A DNA stretch of 64,000 bases from Lineus longissimus (taxonomy: Eukaryota; Nemertea; Pilidiophora; Heteronemertea; Lineidae), in the NCBI RefSeq assembly GCF_910592395.1, contig NC_088312.1:17927292-17991291 (forward strand). Reading direction: 5' to 3'. Of this stretch, positions 21,719 through 33,059 are shown one piece after another; position 1 is the first letter of the stretch, and each line of letters begins with the position of its first letter. The notes below the pieces were generated by a model that was given only the letters and a program-made list of their open reading frames with translations, did no database searches and had not been told where the DNA came from. The position numbers and the translations under genes are program-made.

Positions 21719-22229
21719 TATGCAAGCACTTTCTTTCTCATGGTGTGATAACTGCTAATTGAATTTAACGAATTATTTAACGAAACAATGTCTTTGGCCA
21801 TTAGACCTACAAAACAATATGATTGAATAAACGAGTCCCTATAATCTCGCACGTGTCCGCCTGACTCGTCTTTGCGTCCTAGGAATATAGCCTGAGACAG
21901 CAGCTAGGGGTCAAATTGGTGGTATTCATGCCTGATTCGACTTATTTCTTCAAAATGTCGGGAAGTGGGTCGAAAAATTGAGTTCGGCTCAGTTCTGATC
22001 CAATAGGTTCCCTTTAACAGACCGAAGTCAGCCGACGAGAGACGACTTTTTACGAGCTATGAAATGGCACAGCAACTACCCAGTCAGAATCTCAAAAGCC
22101 ATGAGCCTTTATTTTAGCCAAAAAATGTCTCTAGGTTCCGATACATATTTGTGTTTACGAAAAAAATCATTTGAGGTTTTTCAAAATCTCAAAACCTTTC
22201 TAATAGTGTAATCATTACCAGTGTGGTTA
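21719..22229. other. Non-coding intron segment
   Basis: No gene or repeat is recognised in this stretch. Confidence 0.4.
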
Positions 22230-23110
22230 TTTTGCTATACACGGTGTATCAAAAAAGTATACAGTTTGATAAATTACCCCCAAATTAGCACTTTATAATT
22301 CAGGAAAATATTTTCGATGGATATTGGTAGGCAGGGGTTTGGTGCATATCTGTACAAATTTCACACCCAGCTTTTCACGCATGAGCGAGCAAGGGCAAAT
22401 TCCCTGAAGCAAGTTAAAACTGGTTTGCACCGTTAAGGGATGGCATTTAAATTGAATCAAAGATCATGGGAAAGGACATTGGGCATCCGCCTTGCTTTCC
22501 ACAAAAATTGTTAGTTACAGCATTAACCCTTTAGCCTCCACGTCAATATAAAAAAGTATACATTTTGATAAATTACCCCCATATTAGCATTTTTTATAAT
22601 TTATGATTTAATTTTTAAATTTTTGGAAAATGTTTCAATGGATATTGAAAGGTAGGGGTTTAATACATACCTTTGCAAAATTTTAGACCCAGCTTTTCAC
22701 GCTTGAGCGAGCAAGGGTAATTGCCTGAACCAAGTAAAAATTGGTTTGCACCGCAAATGATTGGCATTTAAAGAAATGAAATTGACATGGAGACCAAAGA
22801 GTTACTGCTGTAACCTAGAAACTTCGTGGAAAACAAGGCAGATGTGCCTAATCTACCTTTCCATGGTCTTTGATCCAATTTAAATGCCATCCATTTTCAC
22901 GCAAGGCAGTTTTAAGATTTTTTTTATTGCAAATTGCCCCTGTTAATTCTGGGTCTACAATTTTGCACAGATATACATTGAGCCCCTCCCTACCTACCAA
23001 TATCCATTGAAACATATTGGGGTAATTTATAAATTTTTCCAAAAATATAAACTGCTGATTTGGGGGTGATTTGTCAAACTGTATCCTTTTTTTGATGCAT
23101 CCTGTAGAAA
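22230..23110. repeat. Three copies of one repeat, two direct and one inverted
   Basis: Copy A (about 22235-22490) and copy B (about 22545-22795) run in the same direction. Both contain AAAAAAGTATAC, GATAAATTACCCCCA, GGATATTG, CCCAGCTTTTCACGC and TGGTTTGCACCG. Copy C (about 22850-23110) is inverted: its text reads CCATCCATTTTC..., CAATATCCATTGAAAC and AAACTGTATCC. The outer ends of A and C (GGTGTATCAAAAAAGTATAC against TATCCTTTTTTTGATGCATC) face each other like terminal inverted repeats. No coding sequence was found. Confidence 0.75.
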
Positions 23111-23219
23111 GTACCGGTCGATTTGCCATGCTTCGTGGTTTCAGAGTGAAGAGCGACAGGCATATATTGCAGCTAGTGTGGTACACTTGTGTAACGTTTG
23201 TGGAGGCGAAGGGGTTTTC

Positions 23220-23327
23220 GCAAAGCCCGTGAAACGTCCATGTGAACCCCTATCTCATTGTTCGACCTACTGATAACGATGTCGAACACTGGGATAGCCG
23301 TTCAAGTTGACGATTCACGGGCTTTGC
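23220..23327. repeat. 108-bp palindromic element
   Basis: The ends GCAAAGCCCGTGAA and TTCACGGGCTTTGC are exact inverses. Inner blocks CTATCTCATTGTTCGAC and GTCGAACACTGGGATAG also pair, leaving a small loop around 23270. It is likely a short MITE. No target duplication is clear. Confidence 0.8.
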
Positions 23328-23689
23328 AAGAACTTCCTAGAGTTGAGATCTGCGCATTAGCGAGGACATACTGGTAATCAGTCTCACGTCTTATACATGA
23401 TATTGGGCGAGTTTAATGTTAGTGGGTGGAAAGCGGAGACGTCGGAGGAAACCATCGCTATAGAAGGGAGACGCCATCTCTATCAGATCAGTGTAGCGCA
23501 GTTCTTGTGCGCCCTTTGGCTTCTACGGGAATAATTTGATGAGGCGGAGGAAAGAATGTAGCCGAAAACGCATCTGACCGAAAAACATGGATCCCGATAG
23601 GCCTGAATAAATAAGCATAAGCCACTTCTCAACTAGAACTGGCTAACACCAGTGATCTCTCTGCTTGGATTTTGAAGTTGCTCAGGAGT

Positions 23690-23840
23690 TGGTCCGAACG
23701 AATAGTCGGTGTCAGAGGTATTCTGACCAAGAGGGTCATGTGTAAGTTGTTAGCTCTTAGCGGTTAAGAAACGTGCCATTGTTACACTCAAACGGCCAAT
23801 TTTAGCCATCTGACCTCAGAATCTCCCGGTCTTCGGTTCG
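23690..23840 (-). repeat. Fragment of the aggtca-rich interspersed repeat family
   Basis: Contains TCGGTGTCAGAGGT, GCGGTTAAGAAACGTGCCAT and CTCAAACGGCCAATTTTAGC, which is the inverse orientation relative to the array at 29597-30880. Confidence 0.75.
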
Positions 23841-23904
23841 TAATGTCGAAAATTGCATACACCCGTTGAATTTCTCACATAGTCCCTCTGCCACAGTTTG
23901 ATCC

Positions 23905-24540
23905 ATTCTCCAAGCGTCGTCAAGGGTCATCATCGTTACAAAGTCTCACTCGACCTACTGTTTCTGCCACAGGTCGTTCCCCAGCCACCTCAACAATGGG
24001 AACAATCGACGGCCAACAGTTGTCATAATTGGACGTATCTAAGGTTGGATACGCATGCGTGCAATATCATTGCGCGTTCTATTTTTTCAAAATGGAGGAC
24101 GAGGGCCTCGAAACGGATTTTTGTCCTCGAAATTTGTCAGAATACGATCCATTCATAAAACTAAAAACAAATCAAAAAGAGGTTTTTCATTGCCTGAGAG
24201 ACGCCGAGGAAGGTCACATGCCTGAGATAATAGATGCATGCAAGAAACCTGCATAAATAGACAAATCATGTTTGAAGCGAGGCGAAATGGCGCCGTGATC
24301 AGGCGTCAGTGTTGTCACCTGATCACGGATCAGAGCAACACTGGGCGCCCGTGACTGCACCATTCATTGTTAAAATCTATATCTTTATTACGCATCTATT
24401 TGACACAAGTACACTTCATAGTGTTATGAAAAAGTTATCACGACATCCTTAAAAAGTTTTTTTTATCGAAACATAACAAGAAAGCTTTCAATTCATGTTA
24501 CAAGCAGCGCTCTATACACACTGGATAAGTGTGTGGACTA
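23905..24540 (+). repeat. Inverted duplication, left arm
   Basis: Pairs with 27570-29595 in reverse. Shared blocks include CATTCTCCAA, CGACCTACTGT and TCTGCCACAG, then GGGAACAATCGACGGCCAAC, GAATACGATCCATTCAT, AATGGCGCCGTGATCA, ATCTATATCTTTATTACGCATC, and TGTTACAAGCAGCGC. This arm carries about 80 bp (24171-24253) that is absent from the other arm, and a small hairpin insertion near 24305-24345 (CAGTGTTG ... CAACACTG). A short open frame starting MEDEGLETDF spans 24092-24256, but only part of it exists in the partner arm. Confidence 0.8.
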
Positions 24541-27500
24541 TCAAACTGTTGCAGAAGGGCTGTGTGAGAATTTTAGCGGGTGCATGTAAAATTCGACAGA
24601 CGGACCGACGACCGGGAGATTGAGTTTGATCGTCCGGGGGGGGGGGGGGCACATCTTTACTATATAAGCCTTTCAGGATGCGACTAAGGGTCTGACCCAC
24701 TTTTAGCCAATATGGTAGCCTCCATGTAGGCTGGTACCCGATCTCAAAACTGATACTCTGTATTGATTATGAGCGCTCCGACAACAAGTTTAAAATTAAA
24801 TAAAATGTCCTTGGGACATTGTGCTCAGCCGGTGTTGATTTATTCCTAGATATTATGACTGATTAGTAGTTTGGTAGTTGACATGAATTAATTGGTGTGG
24901 ATGAAGGCTGTCAGTATTGAGGGTTTTCTAAGATATAGTTGCAGAGAGAGTGTGATGCCTGCAGCTGATTGCATGAGTGAGACTGGACATACGCCATAAC
25001 AGAGATTGGTACTATGATGATGATACCACCAACTAGGAGTCTGGTATTTGAATGGTTGAGAGGATATAGTGCTGAAATGAATTAGGGGCAATGTATGCAA
25101 TTTGAACACTCTCTCCTTAAGGACTGGGAGTGATAATGAGATATGTGTAACGGGATGTAGTTGAATAAGGTCTACCCACAATAATGATAGGATTAGTCAT
25201 CTTAGTTGGCTTTCTAAATAATCATATAATAGTGTCGTAAGCCCGTGGTCACATCCCATTAGAGGGCTTTTAAGAAAGGCCTTAACTGGGTTGGGTCCAT
25301 GATGGGAAGTTTTTGTCACCTACCACCTTGCCTAGTAAAGATTGAAGTGAAAGCATTATTTGTTTTTGCCAAATAGTTTATTCTTACACTGGTTGATAAT
25401 CATTGACAGGCCTGCAACTGACGTTTGGCGTCAGATGTGCGGGGATGCGTAAGGTAACAGAGATGGCAAGCGTCGAACAGACAGGCGATATTTTGAAGTC
25501 CCCCTCTGAAGCCCCAGATCCAAGGGACAGTACGAATCCAGGAGTAGTGTATTGTAGGCCTAGTCAATTTTTGGATAAATTATCTATTGTTGGACAACTA
25601 ATACACAGTATTGGCATGCCACTGAAATTAACACGAACACTTCTTTTAAGGTATTTCAGGGAAATGATACCATAGAAGATTATGCAATGAAATAATTTGG
25701 GAAGAAAATAGTCTTTATTGATAGTATTTGACAAAATAGTAAAAAAAATGTAATAGGAAGTCAACCTACATGATAATGCACTGCAGAACCACATGATATG
25801 GCAAAATAGGCATTCATTCTTGAGTCATCCTGGAACAAGGGAGCATGGGAAATCTGGCCATTCTAACAGAAGGGGTTATTTCCTGGCACTGGTTTGATAT
25901 TGTTTATAGCAGGCATGCAGGCTACTTGCCTACTGTTGAAATATTGTATAATTTAGCTATATAGTCCACAAATAGAGAGGAGCAAATAGACAGATAGGAA
26001 TCACACTGACTTGGTCATTTTGGCTGTTCTACCAGAGGGGGTTCAAACTTGACCTACTTATCACTGAAAAGTTGGTCACATTGATCTTCTTTTTTTGGTC
26101 AACATGTAGAGATGCTCAATAAGTGTCTACATACCAAATTTAAAAAGTCTACAACAAGTGATGACGAAACGTGCCACCTGCGGTGAAATTATAGAGTTTG
26201 ACCTCTGTAACCTTGAAAATTAGGTCAAATCAAAAACCCGGGTATTATGTTCTGTAGTCTCTTCTGAAGTAGGAATATGTTCACTAAACCTAGATCATGA
26301 ACTGTATGAAATATTGTTGAATTATTTGAAGAGTTACGGGATATACACCACACAAATTTAGCCGAAACTAGTTAAAAATTACCTATTGCTCAGTGTATTT
26401 TTTTAAATTCTCAAACAGTGGGGAAATAAGAAAATCGACAGCAATGGTCTCTCATTTCATGCTATGGGCTATAACTGAAAAAAAATTCAATAAGAATTTT
26501 TTATATTAAAGGTCCGAACAATCAACAACGAAATGTTTGGCTTTTTTTAAACTCAAGAGGTTTTTTTTTTAAAGTACTCATTGGTATTTTTCTTAAAAAG
26601 TGTGCTTAGTAATCCTTACATTTTTTTCCCTGTAAAGCACCAGTACTCTTCCATTACCCATTAAAATAATTATGAGATTCATAGCATTGTAATTAGGAAA
26701 TTTATTAGTTATCATTTAGGGGATATTCACACAGGTCCAGAAATGACGAAAATCTGGTTTTTTGAAGAATTTTTTTCTTCGATCATTTAAAGTGGTAAAA
26801 TGCAAAAACCGAAACATTGGTCCATTATGGGGACCGACGAACTAAATAACTAGGCCGAAAAATCCGACTTATCATTGTTTCAACAACGACTTTTTGATAC
26901 GTCAATTTTAATGAAACTTATGAGATTGATACAAATTATTGAAAGTCATGTTGATTGCTATAAACATGACCAAGCGATAGAATTCGACTTTTGTGATGAA
27001 GGGTACTATCTCCTCTTCAAGGTGATAGTATTCTTTTGTAAAATGTCTTTAATGTTATTTAATGGCCGGTTACCATAGAAACCAATAAACAGTGTTATAC
27101 AGCAAAAACAGTTAATTTGGGGCTTTAAAAAAATCCAGTTGCCTCTATTCACATAATTTTACCCCAGAGGTATGGAGACTGTTACTATTGTGGATCCAAA
27201 AATTGTTTCATGTTGTTCCAATTTTACTTTCTAGACTTATTTTACGCCAAAATAGGGGTAAAGTCAGCAGAGTGTTTAAAATTTGTTATTTTAAAAACTT
27301 ATTCAATATCCTACACAGTACTTCTAGATGTCGGGTAGAGTAGATATCTTGCAGAAAAGAATGCTATTTGTGGCGTTGAGTTGAGACTTATATTGCCAAA
27401 GTTATTGCAGTTTTTGTAACCAAGCCGCAAAACATTAACAGAAGTCCCAACCACTATGGTGACGTCATATTGGTAGGGTATTTTCCGAGGAACAGTCGGG

Positions 27501-27569
27501 GAACCCTGGCTGTTCCAAGTAACGTTCTGCCTCAACTGGTTCGGCAGATCGAACTTGAAGATTTGTCCC
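24541..27569. other. Spacer between inverted arms, no gene recognised
   Basis: About 3 kb, mostly A/T-rich. It contains a 14-base G run at 24636-24649, and 26030-26260 is a minus-oriented fragment of the aggtca-rich repeat (AACATGTAGAGATGC, GACGAAACGTGCCAC, AGGTCAAATCAAAAACCCG). Open frames at 25403-25675 and 26875-27078 show no known domain. Confidence 0.5.
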
Positions 27570-29595
27570 CTCCCCCTGGATCGTCCACACACTGATCCAG
27601 TGTATATAGTGCGCTGCTTGTAACATGGATTGAAAAGCCTTCTTGTTTTGTTTCGATACAAAACATTTTAAGGATGCCGTTGTAGTTTTGTTCATAACAC
27701 TGTGCAGTGTATTTGTGTCGAACAGATGCGTAATAAAGATATAGATTTGAACATGACTGATCACGGCGCCATTTTGCCTCACTTCAAACATGATTTGTCT
27801 ATTTATGCAGGTTTGTTTTTAGTTTCATGAATGGATCGTATTAAACCTCTCGCTTGATTCTGGCTCTGTGCCGAATCAGTGGAAACGTGCACTTGTGTCG
27901 CCGCTTCTGAAAAAGCCAGGTCCTGACCTGGTTTTCTCCCAACTACAGACCAGTGAGCAATTTGTCGTTCGTGTCAAAGTTGACAGAAAAAAGGTTGTTG
28001 TTGGACAACTCATATCACATAGCGCCTTGTATTCTCCATTGCCTATATCACAATCGGCCTATCGGTAGTGTCACTCAACTGAGACAACGTTAGTTAAAGT
28101 GCAGAGTGACATTCTGATGAGGATGGATTAGCAAGAAGTGTGTTTGCTTGTGATGCTTGACCTTAGTGCGGCTTTTGATACTGTTGATACCACTATTCTC
28201 CTTGAAACCACGAACATGGATTTCGGAATATCTGGATCTTGCCTCAAATGGCTGGAGTCATATCTTAACAGTCGAAAACAGCGGATTGTTATCAATGACT
28301 CAGTCTCAACTAACTTTGACATCAAATGTGGTGTTCAGCAGGGCAGCTGCCTAGGGCCAATTTTATTCTTGTTTACGTTTCGCGCCTCTATCACGTGATA
28401 TCCCGACATCTACCTGACGCTCATTGATATTCTGATGATAGTCAGTTATATCAGTCTTTTTGCCCACTTTCGACTTCAGTCGAACGCGACGTGGTGAAGG
28501 AAACTGAGAACTGCGTTCGTGATTTGAGGGCTTGGCTTATCACCAACCAACTGTTGATTAACGATGTGAAAACTGAATTTATCATCATTGGTTCCCGCCA
28601 ACAATTGCTCAAAGTTAACATTCACTCAATTAAAGTTGGTGTGACTGATGTGAGCCTTGTCAAATGTGTGAGAAATCTCGGCGTATCGTTTGATTCCAAT
28701 ATGAATATGGAAACACATGTGGGCAAAGTGTGCTCAAAAGCCTTTCGCGGACTTTATAACATCAGACAAATTCGGAAATTTCTCACTGAGGACACCACCA
28801 AGATTCTGGTTCACGCTTTCGTAACTTCCCATCTCGACTACTGTAATGCTGTTCTATATGGCATCACTGACAAGCAGTGTAGTCGGATGCAGAGGGTTTT
28901 GAATGCTGCTGCGAGGGTTGTATGTATTGTGCCTCGCTTTGACCATATCACCCCGGTACTTGTGCATCTACACTGGCTTCCTGTTATGTAGAGGATAATT
29001 TTCAAGGTCTTACTCCTAGTGTTTAAGGCCCTCCAGGGTAATGCTCCTCAGTACCTGGTTGATATGGTCAAGGTCAGGCAACCATTGTCTCATCATAGAT
29101 TGCGTGGTGACTCTGAGCTATTGCTTGTGGTGCCGGTTACGCGCTGCGTAACGTTTGGGAACCGGGCTTTTTGCTCGGCTCTCCCCGAGCTTTGGCACAA
29201 TCTCCCCAGGAGTATTAGGTTGGCAGGAAACATCGGCCAGTTCAAATCACTCCTTAAGCGTAATCTTTTTAGGGAGTGATTTGCTTTGTAAAGTGCTCGA
29301 GAATATGCCTTGCTTAATCGAGCGCTATATAAGTCCTCTGATATTATTATGTATTCTGGCAAAATTCGAGGAAAAAAAGCCGTTTCGCAATCACTCGTTC
29401 ACCATTTTGAAAAAATAGAACGCGCAATGATATTGCACACATGCGTATTCAACCTAAGATACTTCCCAGTATTACCATTGTTGGCCGTCGATTGTTCCCA
29501 TTGTTGAAAGGTGGCTGGGGAACCATCTGTGGCAGAGACAGTAGGTCGAGTTAGACTTTGCAACGATGATCACCATTGGCGACGGTTGGAGAATG
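27570..29595 (-). repeat. Inverted duplication, right arm, split by a LINE
   Basis: The reverse complement of 23905-24540, in two pieces: 27570-27842 and 29351-29595. The gap is exactly the L2/CR1 LINE at 27843-29350, flanked by GTATT on each side. In the intact left arm the corresponding sequence is continuous, which shows the pre-insertion state. Confidence 0.82.
27843..29350 (+). mobile_element. L2/CR1-type LINE, truncated and mutated, with 5-bp target duplication
   Basis: The plus strand reads RT and tail motifs: VMLDLSAAFDTVDTT (motif A), FGISGSCLKWLESYLNSRKQ, CGVQQGSCLGPILF, NVKTEFIIIGS-type palm sequence (here NDVKTEFIIIGSRQQ), RNLGVSFDSNMNMETHV, HLDYCNAVLYGITDKQ, VLVHLHWLPV, FKALQGNAPQYLVDM and FKSLLKRNLFRE. 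There is a stop inside the tail (29.0 kb), and the catalytic YxDD region near 28430 is damaged. After the ORF comes AAAGTGCTCGAG ... CGAGCGCTATATAAG and a TATTATTAT tail, the typical 3' end. The endonuclease is missing (5' truncation). GTATT flanks both sides (27838-27842, 29351-29355). Confidence 0.9.
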
Positions 29596-29596
29596 T

Positions 29597-30880
29597 TGAC
29601 CTCTTTGACCTTGAAAAGTAGGTCGAATCAAAAACTCATACCTCATGTGATGTATCATTGCTTGGAGTACCTACCATAAAGATATTATCGAAAATAGGTC
29701 ACTGATAGCAAGATATAAATTGCACTTTTTACCTTTTTGGCTCACTGTAGGCGAGTCCATACGTCGTCCGTACCCTGTTTCAAAAACTCTGTCACGTTTC
29801 TTAATCACTAGGGCTATGAACTTGAAACGTTGTACACATGACCCCCAAGGTCAGGTGACCTCTGGCAATGAATGATATGTGATACTTGACTTGACCACCA
29901 GGGGGCCAGAAGTGGAAGCCTAAAAAGTGTGATATCTCTCTTGTGAGTGACTCATTTTCGATAACATTTTTTATGGTGGGTTTTCCTTATAAGGATACAT
30001 CACACATCCTACGGGTTTTTGAGATTCGGCTTAATTTTCAAGGTCACAGAGGTCAAACGGTGTGAATTGGCCATTTGAGTATTACTATGGCATGTTTCCT
30101 AACCGCTACAGCTGTGAACTTGAAACGTTGTACACAGGACCCCCCCTCCAGGTCAGGTGACCTCTGACAATAAATTCTGTCCAATCTGATACTTGACTTG
30201 GCCATCAGGGGGCCAGAAGTGGAAACCTAAAAAGTGTAATATCTCTCTTATAAGTGACTCGTTTTCAATAACATTTTTATGGTAGGTTCTCCTAGCAAGG
30301 ATACATCAGATATATCATACGGGTCTTCGATTTGACCTGATTTTCAGGGTCACAGAAGTCAAATGGTGTAAATTGTCAGTTTGAGTGTAATTATGGCATG
30401 TTTCTTAACCGATAAAGCTATGAACTTAAAATTTGATACACATGACTCCCTATATCATATAACCTTTGACACCGAATTTCCTTCTGATCTGATACTCGAC
30501 TTGGTCACCAGGGGCCAAAACAAAAATGATAAAAGGTGCAATATCTCGCTTAATAGTGACTTGTTTTCAATGATATTTTTATGTAGGTACTTGGAGCAAG
30601 GATACATCTCAAATCCTACGGGTTTTTGATTTTACTTAATTTTCAAGATCAAAGAGGTCAAACGGTGTGAATAGGCCGTTTGAGTGTAACTATGCCACTT
30701 TTCCTAACCACTAGGGCTACGAACTTGAAACTTGGTACAGAGGACCTCCCAGGTCAGGTAACCTCTGACAATGAATTTAAGTCCGATATGATTTTTGAAT
30801 TGGCCCCGAGGGGGCCAGAAGTAGAAACATAATGAAATGGCCAGGGCCATTGTGCTCACCTGTCGATATGAAAGGGAGAG
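29597..30880 (+). repeat. Tandem array of a roughly 302-bp repeat, about four units
   Basis: Units begin near 29793, 30091, 30397 and 30698 with a variant of GGCATGTTTCCTAACCGCTA, then AACTTGAAACGTTGTACACA, CAGGTCAGGTGACCTCTGAC, TTGACTTGGCCACCAGGGGG, AAAAAGTGTGATATCTCTCT and TTTTTGATTTGACC-like blocks. Spacing is 298-306 bp. The right edge ends GGCCAGGGCCATTGTGCTCA, whose inverse marks the boundary at 33965-33995. The same family appears singly at several other places in the window. Confidence 0.85.
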
Positions 30881-31364
30881 TATGAGGAAGAACTTGTCAT
30901 TGTTAGGGGTTAATCATGCAATAGTTGTGGGATGGTGTGGTTTGTCTTAAAAAAATGGAGTTAGTCGTATTGTTTTCCGCGTGCACATGTTACTGACGTT
31001 GGAATAAGTGAATCGTTATTTGTGGGAGAAGCTGAGAGATGTTTTCTGGCCAATTAAGACGGGTTTACATGTGTCTTAGCTATTCAGTGACTATTGAAAA
31101 TAAACAGCGCATTTACATTTTGTAAAACCTGCTGTCATTGGCCGAAATTTCAAATGAATGGGATGTACCTGTGGAATTGCGTGTGATTACGCTATCTTGA
31201 AAGGAGTATTTATCCTCGGCTTGCGATTAGAGAGAAATGTTGAAAAATATGATACAAGAACAATTGAAGCAAGGAATGCACAGTATAGAATATGATGTAC
31301 TGAGTAACTAGGTAGCAGTTTGTATTCATTTTTGAGACAATAACATAGTTACAAGACAGCCCTA

Positions 31365-31866
31365 TAGTCGGATTCATAAGTAAATGTCACTGCCCTTTTG
31401 GGCCGCTGCGCAAAAACTACTGGGCCGATTTCTTCAAAGTTTGGTTTTTCTTGAATCTAATTTCGGGACCCAAGAGGATTTTTATATTTCAGTAACCATG
31501 GTTACGAAAAAAAAAGTTTGTATGTATTGGTGTACATTGACGTAGTGTATTGATTTTGACATTTTTTCCTCTGTACTGCTTATTTCTGGATGCATTTTGC
31601 TGAAATGTTCAGGTTAATTTTTTTTCGTGTGTATCTTTAAAGCTGCCAAGTTTCATTTAGAACTATCCATCAAAAAAATCGGGCCCTCCAGATTCCCCAA
31701 AAATGGCCAATTTTTTTCTTTATAATTTGCAAATCTCTAACCTGGAAATTGTGTTGGGTCCTGAAATTAGATTCAAGAAAAACCAAACTTTGAAGAAATC
31801 GGCCCAATAGTTTTTGCACAGCGACCCAAAAGGACAGTCAGTGACATTTACTTATGAATCCGACTA
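31365..31866. mobile_element. MITE with about 120-bp terminal inverted repeats
   Basis: The left end TAGTCGGATTCATAAGTAAA (31365 onward) is the exact inverse of the right end (31847-31866), and similarity continues inward for about 120 bp (ACTACTGGGCCGATTTCTTC against GAAGAAATCGGCCCAATAGT). TA flanks each end (31363-31364, 31867-31868). There is no coding sequence. Size and TA duplication suggest a Tc1/mariner-type non-autonomous element. Confidence 0.85.
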
Positions 31867-33059
31867 TACTACTTAGGCCTATATAAAAGCACTGATGACA
31901 GCTGCAGCAGTGCTACATTTTCATCATTATCATCATCTACTTTAGTCAACCAGCTCAGATGACCTTTCTTGGGGCAGTGATCGGTAACGGTGAACTCCTT
32001 CCGACCCAACAGGCAAATGTTTACATTCGTGTCTCAGCTCCGTGTATCATGTATTCATGTTTATACCAACACCGTTGTTGTGTTGACACACTGACTGTCA
32101 GACTCTGACTGTGTACATTTCTACAGCGACGAAAAACGACCACAAAAATGGTTCTTTTTAAGCACTCGTGACAGGTTTAGAAAAATTAAAGCAAGTGTTT
32201 TTAGTAGAGGTTTACCTAATGAATAGCGTCTGGGTGATTATAAACCATTAACTTGTGTTTAAAAGCCCACATTGTAACGAAAGGTTCCGGCTTGACGCTA
32301 ATCTCCAATGACGGCAGCGGCCATTTTGCCATACTCTCGAAACTTTGGGATCGTCAAATGCAATAGAAATCACATAATTTCTGACACACACTGCTACAAT
32401 TCATCATTTTATTGTTCTTTCACAGTATTATTACGCCACCCCGATTCGCAAGGCAGCTGGTGACACACACTGCTACAATTCATCATTTTATTGTTCTTTC
32501 ACAGTATTATTACGCCACCCCGATTCGCAAGGCAGCTTGTACCACCAACTGGCTCTGCATTGACTATCCCCATTCCAAGCCGAAGAACAGTGTGACAAGT
32601 TTCTCATTTTACCTTCCAATCACAGTCAAAATTTTCTAAAACAACCGGCAATGAGGACAAACTAATCATCTCAAACCAATCACAAGAATGTAATCAACAC
32701 ATACGACCTCATCCGCAGAGCGTATGATTAAGTTTTAGCATTTATTCAAGGTGATTTAATTCCTTCTTCGTCTCGCTTCAAATTCATAAAATGGCTGTCT
32801 TCCATACTTGTAGTATGCAGATCTAGTGGCGCAGTACAACACTGCGCATCTGGGATACCCCGACGGATTGCCTCGAACCGCGAAATTCAAAACTGCTGGC
32901 AATGTGCCAACTGACATTTTTGCACAATACCGCCACTTAGTGATATGAAAAGAAATTAATCTATTTAATATCGAAACCTCTATATCAGGCCGACCTCTAA
33001 ATCTTCATTTCAAACTTCAATCTGCTGGAATAAAGAAAATGGGCTTTTTTAACCTTTAC
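31867..33059. other. Non-coding intron segment with a recent tandem duplication
   Basis: No gene is recognised. 32382-32539 is a perfect or near-perfect 79-bp tandem duplication, listed separately. Confidence 0.5.
32382..32539. repeat. 79-bp tandem duplication
   Basis: TGACACACACTGCTACAATT starts at 32382 and again at 32461, and the copies remain essentially identical through GATTCGCAAGGCAGCT. Such identity points to a recent event or an assembly artefact. Confidence 0.93.
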
